Part shown: one piece after another, positions 8,659 to 16,096 of the stretch | Position numbering within the stretch: position 1 is the stretch's first letter | Layout of the letters: each line of letters opens with the position of its first letter | Source: Bacteroidales bacterium | Lineage (GTDB): Bacteria > Bacteroidota > Bacteroidia > Bacteroidales > UBA932 | Assembly (NCBI GenBank): GCA_017477335.1 | Contig: JAFUVY010000015.1 | Location: forward strand, 1-64,000 | DNA length: 64,000 nt | Direction of reading: 5' to 3' | Position numbers and translations under genes: made by a program | Notes under the pieces: generated by a model | Databases searched by the model: none | What the model saw: only the letters and a program-made list of their open reading frames with translations | Told to the model about the DNA's origin: nothing

Positions 8659-9657
8659 CTAAAGGATATTCGTTTTCTTGGTAAAGTCAATTATCTCAGG
8701 GATGTAGCCGAAGGCAAGGCCGGTAACGGTGTCGGCACAGCCGTAGTAAACGGCCACGCGGCCGGTTTCCGGGTCATGCAGGGCGGCGCAGGGGAAAGTT
8801 ACGTTGGGAACGTCTCCCATGCACTCGTAAGGGGTCTGGGGAGAGATGAGATAGGGGCCGCTGCGGGCAAGCACCTTCCAGGGCTGATCCAGGTCCAGAA
8901 GGGCGCTGCCAAAGCTGTAAACATAGCCGTTGCAGGAGCGGAGCACGCCGTGATAGAAGAGCAGCCATCCCTCGGAAGTCTCAATGGGAATGGGACCGGC
9001 GCCAATCTTCATGCACTGCCAGGCACTCACCTCAAAGGGAGCCGGAGCCATAACGTGACGGTGGTGTCCCCAGAACTCCATGTCCGGAGACTCGCTGTAG
9101 AAGATGTCTCCGAAGGCGGTGTGGCCGGTATCCGAAGGACGGGAGAGCATGGCATACCTGCCGTTTATCTTGCGGGGGAACATGACGCCGTTGCGGTTGT
9201 AGGGCAGGAAGGCGTTCTCCACCTGGTGGAAATGCTCAAAGTCCTGAGTCCAGGCTGCGCCGATGGTGGGGCCGTGATAGCCGTTGCACCAGGTAACCCA
9301 ATACTTGTCCTCTATCTTTGCAACGCGGGGGTCGTAACCGTAAACCCACTGGGCCACTTCCGGGTCGGCACCCTCAAAGCGAAGCACCTCGGGTTTGATG
9401 TTCCAGCAGATGCCGTCCTTGGAGAAGCCCACGTGGAGAGCCATGCGGCGGTTGGTGTCGTCACAGCGGAAAACACCTGCAAAGCCGTCTTTGAAGGGCA
9501 CTACCGCACTGTTGAAGATACTGTTGGAATCCGGGAGGAGGTCCCTGGGAATCACGGGGTTTGCACTGTAGCGCCACATTACGGCGCATGAACCCTGGGG
9601 GCGTTCCTCCCAGGGCATAAGGGGCAGGGCGCTCCCTGCAATCTGAAGTTTGCTCAT
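8659..9657 (-). CDS. GH130 beta-mannoside phosphorylase
   Basis: The 332-residue protein belongs to GH130, which phosphorolyses beta-1,4-mannosides to mannose-1-phosphate. The five-bladed propeller signature and the YGYDPR motif (catalytic Asp109) are present, as are phosphate-pocket residues around [10 protein letters not shown] and [10 protein letters not shown]. There is no signal peptide, so it is cytoplasmic. GH92, GH125 and ManA in the same operon make the Man-beta-1,4-GlcNAc core of N-glycans the most plausible substrate; this is inference by analogy with known Bacteroides N-glycan loci. A mannosylglucose or mannobiose phosphorylase is the alternative. Confidence 0.88.
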   Translation of the reverse strand: MSKLQIAGSALPLMPWEERPQGSCAVMWRYSANPVIPRDLLPDSNSIFNSAVVPFKDGFAGVFRCDDTNRRMALHVGFSKDGICWNIKPEVLRFEGADPEVAQWVYGYDPRVAKIEDKYWVTWCNGYHGPTIGAAWTQDFEHFHQVENAFLPYNRNGVMFPRKINGRYAMLSRPSDTGHTAFGDIFYSESPDMEFWGHHRHVMAPAPFEVSAWQCMKIGAGPIPIETSEGWLLFYHGVLRSCNGYVYSFGSALLDLDQPWKVLARSGPYLISPQTPYECMGDVPNVTFPCAALHDPETGRVAVYYGCADTVTGLAFGYIPEIIDFTKKTNIL

Positions 9658-9672
9658 TTTTATGTTAGTAAT

Positions 9673-10692
9673 TTATTGTCTTCCGTGAATAAGTTTTGCC
9701 TTAAGGACTATCCTGTCATGCAAAAGGCTTATATCCTCTCCGCTCTCCTTCTTTGAGATCAGGGAGAAAAGAAGGCGGATAGCCCGCCGGGACATCTCTT
9801 CCTGAGGCTGCTGGATATAGGATATGCCGGGAGAGAAAATCTCATAGACATTGGAGTAGTCAAAGCCCACTATCTTTATGTCCTGCTGGATCTTCACTCC
9901 CCTTCTGATAAGGGCCTTTATGATGGCTACGCCGGGAACGTTGGATGCAGTTATGAGACCGTCTGTCCCGCCGGCTATTATGCTGTCGGCCGCTTTCTCC
10001 GCATCTTCCTCTATGGTGCCGTAGGACATGCTGTAGATTTTGGCATCCGGGCCGGCAAGTTCCCGGAACATATCTTCGCGGTCTGTCATGGAGGATACTC
10101 TCATGGAGTAAGCCGCCATCTCTATCTTACGGGCGCCCTGGGCGCGGAGCTCCTTAAAGGCGTCGGCCATTGCCCCGCGATTATCGGTAAGCACCAGCGG
10201 ATGGGTATGGTACGGGCTGTACCTGTCTATCACGACGAAGGGCTTTCCCGACGCTTTGAGATATTCCACCCAGTCACCGCTGCCTTCGCAGGGAACCACT
10301 ATGAAACCCTCAACATCCTTTTCCAGGAAAAGGCGGACAAGGCGGCCAAAACGCTCGGGGTCTTCCTCCGTACTTCCAAAAAGGACGGTGTAGCCGCAGT
10401 CGTGAGCCTCTTTTTCTATCTGACGGGCGATGGTGCCGTAGAAAATATTGGCAAGGTCGCTCAGGATAACGCCTATCGCCCCGGTCTTTCCCTGACGCAG
10501 CATCCTGGCCGCGGAATTGGGACGGTAATCCAGCCGCTTGGCCACTTCCAGAATACGGTCGCGGGTTGCCTCGGAGACGCGATACTTCTGCTTTCCGTCG
10601 TCTCCTATGCGGTTATTCATGACAAAGGAAACAAGCGCAATTGAAACGCCTGCTTCCTTTGCTATGTCTTTGATTGTTATGCTTTTTGCCAT
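9673..10692 (-). CDS. LacI-family transcriptional regulator
   Basis: A LacI-type helix-turn-helix occupies residues 5-28 (TIKDIAKEAGVS then ALVSFVMNN), followed by a hinge with YRPNSAARMLR and a periplasmic-binding-like effector domain (GAIGVILSDLANIFYG onward). At 339 residues it has normal family length. It lies inside the operon, 3 bases after GH92 and 15 bases before GH130, so it probably responds to a mannose-derived sugar or sugar phosphate and controls its own transcript. I found no obvious palindromic operator next to it; the relevant promoter may be far upstream. Confidence 0.92.
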   Translation of the reverse strand: MAKSITIKDIAKEAGVSIALVSFVMNNRIGDDGKQKYRVSEATRDRILEVAKRLDYRPNSAARMLRQGKTGAIGVILSDLANIFYGTIARQIEKEAHDCGYTVLFGSTEEDPERFGRLVRLFLEKDVEGFIVVPCEGSGDWVEYLKASGKPFVVIDRYSPYHTHPLVLTDNRGAMADAFKELRAQGARKIEMAAYSMRVSSMTDREDMFRELAGPDAKIYSMSYGTIEEDAEKAADSIIAGGTDGLITASNVPGVAIIKALIRRGVKIQQDIKIVGFDYSNVYEIFSPGISYIQQPQEEMSRRAIRLLFSLISKKESGEDISLLHDRIVLKAKLIHGRQ

Positions 10693-10695
10693 TGT

Positions 10696-12903
10696 CTATT
10701 TTCCCATGGTATATTCCAGGGTGCCTCCGGCAACGATATCCTTGTATTCTATGTAGGGAAGATCGTATGGCTTGCCGTTGAGACGTATGCTGCGGATATA
10801 CTTGTTCTCTTTGGAAAGTCCCTTTGCAACAATACTTAAGCTGCCGCCTGCAACCTTCACGGTCTGCTTTTCAAACAGAGGGGTGCCGAACCAGAAACGG
10901 GGCACCGCAGGCTCTGCCTGATAGAAGCCCATGGAGGAAAGGACCAGCCAGGCGCTCATCTGACCTACGTCCTCGTTGCCGGCAAGGCCTTCCACATCGT
11001 TGAAGTACATGGTATCGTAAACCTCACGGATCTTCTCGGAAGCCTTGTCACGCTCTCCCAGCATGGAATACAGGTAAAGGGTGTGGTGACCGGGCTCGTT
11101 GCCGTGGGCATACTGGCCGATGAGGCCGGAGATATCCGGGCTTGCGTTCTCGCCCTCGACGAAGGATGGAGCCAGGAAAAGGGAATCCAGCTTTGCAAGT
11201 GTGGCCTCGCGGGAGCCGAACAGATCCACAAGGCCGTCCAGGTCCTGGGGTACCAGCCAAAGGTACTGCCAGGCGGTACCTTCGCAGTAGTCGGAAGTCT
11301 CGTGGCGGGAATAGATGGGGTTGAAGGGCTCTGTGAACTTGCCGTCAGTCTTGCGGCCGCGCATGAAACGGAGTTCGGGGTCCCAGTAGTTGCGGTAAGA
11401 GTGGCTCTTTTCACGATAGGCAGCCTCCACGTCTTTGTAGCCGAGGAAGGCGGCGGCATTGGCAAGAGCGCCGTCGGCAATGGCGTATTCCATGTCGTTG
11501 GCAACGGCCTCGCGGTAAATGTCCGCCGGGATGAATCCGTATTTGCGGCGCAGGTCCAGGCCGCGGTCGTCGCGGAGGTCAGTGTCCACCATTGCGGCGA
11601 TAAGCTCGTCCGCGGGGATATCGGCATCGTAACCCTTCACTACAAAATCGGCAAAGGCGATGGTGCCGGGGTTGCCCACCATGCAATCCGTCTCGTTACC
11701 CATGAGGTGCCAGACGGGGAGGTCTCCCTGCTCCTTGTATATATGATAGAAGGTAGAGGTGAAATCGTTCAACTTCTCCGGATGCAGGATGGTGGCAAGG
11801 GGCATTGCGGCACGGTAGGTATCCCAGAGGGACCAGGTGGTGTAGTTGGTGAAGCTGCCCTGGCGCACCACGTCGTCCGAACCGCGGTAGAGGCCGTCCA
11901 CGTCGTTATATACGGAAGGGGCCACCATGGTGTGGTACATTGCGGTATAGAAGACGGTCTTGGTGTCGGAGTCTCCGCCCTGAACTTTTATCTTGGAGAG
12001 TTCGGCGTTCCAGGCGCTGCGGGCATCGGAGCGGACTGCGTCAAAATCCCAGCCCGGAAGCTCTGCCTGCATGTTTTTCCTGGCGCCCTCCACGGAGGTG
12101 GGAGAAAGGGCCAGCTTTACCAGTACCGGCTGGTCCTTGGCAGCCTTCCCTATCCTGTAGTAGCCGTACAGGGCCTTCCTGAGGTTGCCGCGCTCGGAGT
12201 CGTTGCGGGGGTTCTCAAGGACCTCAAAAGACTCTGCCGGGCAGGAGAACTCCGCCCAGAAGAAAATCTTCTGGTTCCTGGCCCAGCCTGTGGAATAGCG
12301 GTATCCGCCCACTGCGACCACCTTTCCCTCGGCATTCAGGCTGGTCTGGAAGCCGGCGTCAGTAACGTCGTCCCAGCAGCCGCCGTTCTCAAGGTCAATC
12401 AGAATGCAGGCGTCTTCCGTGTCCGGGAAAGTGTAGCGGTGCAGGCCCACGCGCTTTGTGGCGGTGAGTTCCGCAAGGGTGCCGCTGCGCTGCAAGGGCA
12501 CGCTGTAATATCCGGGCTCGCAGACTTCCTGGCTGCGGAGGGCATAGCTCCAGGCTCCGGAGGCGGGATCTTCCTCCGTACCGCGTTCCGGCTTCACAGG
12601 ACCGGTTACAGGCATGATGGTAATGTCAAAAAGGTCGCCGATTCCGGTCCCTGAAAGATGCGTATGGCTGAAGCCGATGACGGTGGAGTCGGAATCGTGG
12701 TATCCGGAGCACCAGTCCCACTTCTGGGGGATGCTGGTGGGGCCCAGCTGGACCAGGCCGAAGGGAACGTTTGCACCCACGAACACATGTCCGTGGCCGC
12801 CGGTTCCAATTTTGGGGTTCACATAAGCCGCGTAGTCCTCCTGACGGGTGCAACAGCCCGATGCAGCAAGGACCATGGCTGCAAGTATCAAAGCTTTTTT
12901 CAT
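10696..12903 (-). CDS. GH92 family alpha-mannosidase (lipoprotein)
   Basis: This third GH92 enzyme has 735 residues and a lipoprotein signal (AASGC, Cys17). Canonical blocks are VNPKIGTGGHGHVFVGA, GFSHTHLSGTG, CEGTAWQYLWLVPQD with the likely acid Glu, and GNEDVGQMSAW from residue 642. The GGHGHVFVGA version is the form I associate with classical GH92 exo-mannosidases that act on alpha-1,2 linkages; that specificity is inference. It starts 9 bases after the M3 peptidase gene, so the mannoside set and the upstream secreted-enzyme set look like one continuous transcription unit. Confidence 0.94.
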   Translation of the reverse strand: MKKALILAAMVLAASGCCTRQEDYAAYVNPKIGTGGHGHVFVGANVPFGLVQLGPTSIPQKWDWCSGYHDSDSTVIGFSHTHLSGTGIGDLFDITIMPVTGPVKPERGTEEDPASGAWSYALRSQEVCEPGYYSVPLQRSGTLAELTATKRVGLHRYTFPDTEDACILIDLENGGCWDDVTDAGFQTSLNAEGKVVAVGGYRYSTGWARNQKIFFWAEFSCPAESFEVLENPRNDSERGNLRKALYGYYRIGKAAKDQPVLVKLALSPTSVEGARKNMQAELPGWDFDAVRSDARSAWNAELSKIKVQGGDSDTKTVFYTAMYHTMVAPSVYNDVDGLYRGSDDVVRQGSFTNYTTWSLWDTYRAAMPLATILHPEKLNDFTSTFYHIYKEQGDLPVWHLMGNETDCMVGNPGTIAFADFVVKGYDADIPADELIAAMVDTDLRDDRGLDLRRKYGFIPADIYREAVANDMEYAIADGALANAAAFLGYKDVEAAYREKSHSYRNYWDPELRFMRGRKTDGKFTEPFNPIYSRHETSDYCEGTAWQYLWLVPQDLDGLVDLFGSREATLAKLDSLFLAPSFVEGENASPDISGLIGQYAHGNEPGHHTLYLYSMLGERDKASEKIREVYDTMYFNDVEGLAGNEDVGQMSAWLVLSSMGFYQAEPAVPRFWFGTPLFEKQTVKVAGGSLSIVAKGLSKENKYIRSIRLNGKPYDLPYIEYKDIVAGGTLEYTMGK

Positions 12904-12912
12904 AAAGTGCTG

Positions 12913-14886
12913 TTATTTAAGGCCGCGGGCACGCAGAAGGGCGGAAGGGTCCGGCTGAGAGCCACGGAACTGCAAGTAAAGGGTCATAGGCTCCTCGCTG
13001 CCGCCCCTTTCCAGGAAGGTGGTGCGGAACACTCTGGCGGTCCCGGGGTTGAAGATGCCGTCTTCACGGAACTTCTCCCAGGCGTCGGCCGCAAGGACTT
13101 CGCTCCAGAGGTAGCCGTAGTAACCTGCACTGTAACCGCTGTTGAAGATGTGGTTGAAGTAGGTGGTGCGGTAGCGGGGGATGATGGTCTCCGTAAGGCC
13201 CATTTCCCTGCAGACCTTTGCCTCGAAGGCACGGATGTCGTCCGGGCCTTTGAAGGCCGCCAGTTCATCGGCCGACAGCTCATGCCAGCGCATGTCCAGG
13301 ATGGATGCCGCGCAAAGTTCGCCGGTGGTGAAGCCCTGGTTGAACTTGAGACCCTTGCGAACCTTCTCCACCAGCTCTGCGGGGATGGGCTCTCCGGTGC
13401 GGTAGTCGTTGGCGTAGGTTGCCAGAATTTCAGGGACAAAGGCAAAGTTCTCGTTGAACTGGGAGAACATCTCCACAAAATCACGTGCTACGGAAGTGCC
13501 GGAAATGCCGGCGTAGTTGCACTTGGAAAGGAAACCGTGAAGGGCGTGGCCAAACTCGTGGAAGGCGGTCTGAACGTTGTCAATGGTAAGCAGTGACGGG
13601 GTTTCCTCCGTGGGTGCGGGGAAGTTGCAGACGTTCACAATCACGGGACGCACGCTGCCGTACTGGTCGCGGAAGTTGTTCATCCATGCTCCGCCTCGCT
13701 TGGTGGAGCGGACGTAGTAGTCCCTGTAGAATATGCCTATGAGGGAGCCGTCCGCATCCGTGAGCTTATAGGCCTTTACAACGGGATTGTAAACCTCCAC
13801 TTCCGGAGCTTCCTCTATACGGATGCCATAAATCTTCTCCGCTGCGGTAAACACGCCTTTGAGGACGCTGTCCGCCTGGAAATAAGGCTTGGTAAGGCTC
13901 TCGTCAATGGCGTACTTCTGCGCACGGACTTTCTCTGCATAGTAGGAGTAGTCCCAGGGCTCTATCTTGTGGCCCGCAATCTTTTCCATGTCGCGGATTT
14001 CCTCGCGGGATTTTGCCATGGCGGCGTCCATGATGGGCTGGAGGAAATTGTCCACGGTGGCGGGGGTCCCGGCCATCTTGTCTGCAAGCTGGAAGGCCGC
14101 AAAGGAAGGATAGCCAAGGAGCGCTGCCTGCTCTGCGCGCAGTTTCAGGATTTCCAGGACTATGGCGTTGTTGTCACACTCGTCACCGTTGTTGCCGCGG
14201 GAACTGTAGGCTTCAAACACCTCTTTGCGTTTTTCCCTGTCAGGGCAGGAGCCCATGAAGTCGTAGTACTCGCTTACGGTGATGCCGGTCTTTTCCTTAA
14301 AGGCGTTGTTCTCTGCCAGGAGGTTCTTCCCGAACTTCTGGGACAGGGTGGCAAGTCGGTTGGAAATCTGGGCAAAACGTTCGCGGGCTTCTCCGTCAAG
14401 GCCCACGCCTCCCCTTTCAAAGCTCTGGTAAACACGTTTAGTGAGCATCTGCTGCTCGCGGGTGAGACCTTCCATGTTGTCATAGACGGCCTTCACGCGG
14501 GCAAAGAGGTCCCGGTTCATGAGGATCTTGGACGATGCGTCGGTGAGCAGGGGCATAACCTCCTCCTCTATAGCCTGCATCTCAGGGGTGGAATCGCTTT
14601 CCGAAAGATTGAAGAACACGCCCTCAACTTTTGAAAGAAGGGCTCCGGAACGGTCATAAGCCGCAATGGTGTTCTCGAAATCGGGGGCTGCGGGGTTTTC
14701 CACAATGGCCTTTATCTCGGCCTCCTGCCTGCTTATTCCCTCACGGAAAGCAGGCATGTAATCATCGGCGGAAATTTTGGAGAAGGGAGCGGTGCCGTAG
14801 GGCGTATCCCACTCCTGGAAAAATACATTCTGTGAACAGGCGGTCATAATCAATGTACCGGCAATAAACGCTACTGTCTTTCTCAT
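12913..14886 (-). CDS. dcp: M3 family peptidyl-dipeptidase (Dcp-like lipoprotein)
   Basis: The 657-residue protein is an M3 zinc metallopeptidase that removes C-terminal dipeptides from oligopeptides. The zinc motif HEFGH spans 443-447 and the third ligand is Glu472 in DFVEMFSQ. The C-terminal SRNxxT-type end (LYLQFRGSQPDPSALL) is typical of Dcp. A lipoprotein signal (IMTAC, Cys17) places it at an envelope membrane, whereas E. coli Dcp is cytoplasmic. It overlaps the DUF5689 gene by 4 bases (ATGA) and precedes GH92 by 9 bases. A scavenging role, trimming peptides from glycoprotein or nucleoprotein, is inferred from context. Confidence 0.93.
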   Translation of the reverse strand: MRKTVAFIAGTLIMTACSQNVFFQEWDTPYGTAPFSKISADDYMPAFREGISRQEAEIKAIVENPAAPDFENTIAAYDRSGALLSKVEGVFFNLSESDSTPEMQAIEEEVMPLLTDASSKILMNRDLFARVKAVYDNMEGLTREQQMLTKRVYQSFERGGVGLDGEARERFAQISNRLATLSQKFGKNLLAENNAFKEKTGITVSEYYDFMGSCPDREKRKEVFEAYSSRGNNGDECDNNAIVLEILKLRAEQAALLGYPSFAAFQLADKMAGTPATVDNFLQPIMDAAMAKSREEIRDMEKIAGHKIEPWDYSYYAEKVRAQKYAIDESLTKPYFQADSVLKGVFTAAEKIYGIRIEEAPEVEVYNPVVKAYKLTDADGSLIGIFYRDYYVRSTKRGGAWMNNFRDQYGSVRPVIVNVCNFPAPTEETPSLLTIDNVQTAFHEFGHALHGFLSKCNYAGISGTSVARDFVEMFSQFNENFAFVPEILATYANDYRTGEPIPAELVEKVRKGLKFNQGFTTGELCAASILDMRWHELSADELAAFKGPDDIRAFEAKVCREMGLTETIIPRYRTTYFNHIFNSGYSAGYYGYLWSEVLAADAWEKFREDGIFNPGTARVFRTTFLERGGSEEPMTLYLQFRGSQPDPSALLRARGLK

Positions 14887-16091
14887 TTCACAATAACTGA
14901 AGGGTTGGTGGCATCATCCGGAGCGGTTACAAGACTAAGCTGTGCTTTACCTTCGTAAATGGTAAGTATTCCAATAATATCGGTGGGCCGATGCTGGTTC
15001 ACAATGGCATCGGGAAGATTGTCGTCGGCAAATTTGGAATAGCCGCTGCTTCTTACCTGAACGTCAGTGCTTCCGAAGCTGAAGTAGTGGGAGACGTAGT
15101 TGGCAGTGGCATATTTGTTCATGATTGCCCAGTAGGGCATGTCTGCATCGGCCCCGAAAGCTGCGATTCTGCCTGCCTCGCTGGTTCCGGTGAGAATCTC
15201 CCGGGGGGTCTTTGCCACGGAGCCGGCTCCGTAGCGCTTTGCACCGCTGCCAACCTCGGCCGAATTGAAAGCACCGTCCTTTGTCATTTCCCTGAAGTGC
15301 TGAGCGGAGAGGGCCCAGGTGGTGATGCCCCAGGTGCCATTTCCAGAGAGGAACACCCTGTTCTCCGGATTGCCGCTCTTATGGGGAAGTGCGGGGTTGG
15401 GATACAGAAGAGCAAAGATCTCGTCCTTGTAAACAAGGCCTTCAAGCTTTACCAGCTTACCCCAGAGCACTCCGTTGAAGCCGGGATTTGCCGGGAAGTT
15501 GAGAGAAGCCTTCAGATCCTCCTCGGTGATGGTCTGAGGGGCCACGGGAGTGTCCTTCTGTCCTTTGAAGACGTGATCGTTGATGATGGTCTGAAGATCT
15601 ATGTAAGAGCTTTCGTACTCGTTGGTCTCCGTCTGGTCTGCCTCAAGTCCAAGCTGGGGCATGTCCTTGTAGGAGCCCAGGGTGAGCCCGTCGCACTTCA
15701 CGTAGATCCACTGGCCAAGGCTGTATTCGCTGTAGAGGGAAGACTTGCCAATCTTGAGGTCTATGGCGCCGGTGGCATCCTGAAGGTACATCTCACGGTA
15801 AATGTTACCGCTGCGGTCCTCGCTCACAATCTGGCCCTTGATCCAGAAATTGGAATTGGCACTGCCGGTTCCCATCTTGATGGGACCGGAGGTACGCAGG
15901 GCCTTGAGTTCCCTGATGGTCTTGAAGCTTCCGGGGAAGTCCGGCATGGCGGCGATGTCTGCATCTGTATAAAGTGTCTCCTGAGGAGGAACATTGTCAC
16001 CAATCTGGACAACGGGTTGCCATTCCTCTATCAGACTCCGGCAGGAAACAAGTGCAGCAAGTGCAAATATGGCTATAATTGACTTTTTCAT
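14883..16091 (-). CDS. DUF5689-type OB-fold lipoprotein
   Basis: This is a 402-residue lipoprotein (ALVSC, Cys17). The N-terminal half carries features of DUF5689: TIRELKAL, then an OB-like segment with FWIKGQIVSEDRSGN, MYLQDATGAIDLKI and GQWIYVKCDGLTLGSY. OB folds bind oligonucleotides or oligosaccharides, but the ligand is unknown. It follows the TonB receptor by 5 bases and overlaps the dcp start by 4, so it likely works with that receptor as a surface binding partner, taking the place a SusD would hold in a glycan locus. Function beyond this is inference. Confidence 0.82.
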   Translation of the reverse strand: MKKSIIAIFALAALVSCRSLIEEWQPVVQIGDNVPPQETLYTDADIAAMPDFPGSFKTIRELKALRTSGPIKMGTGSANSNFWIKGQIVSEDRSGNIYREMYLQDATGAIDLKIGKSSLYSEYSLGQWIYVKCDGLTLGSYKDMPQLGLEADQTETNEYESSYIDLQTIINDHVFKGQKDTPVAPQTITEEDLKASLNFPANPGFNGVLWGKLVKLEGLVYKDEIFALLYPNPALPHKSGNPENRVFLSGNGTWGITTWALSAQHFREMTKDGAFNSAEVGSGAKRYGAGSVAKTPREILTGTSEAGRIAAFGADADMPYWAIMNKYATANYVSHYFSFGSTDVQVRSSGYSKFADDNLPDAIVNQHRPTDIIGILTIYEGKAQLSLVTAPDDATNPSVIVK

Positions 16092-16096
16092 CTGGA

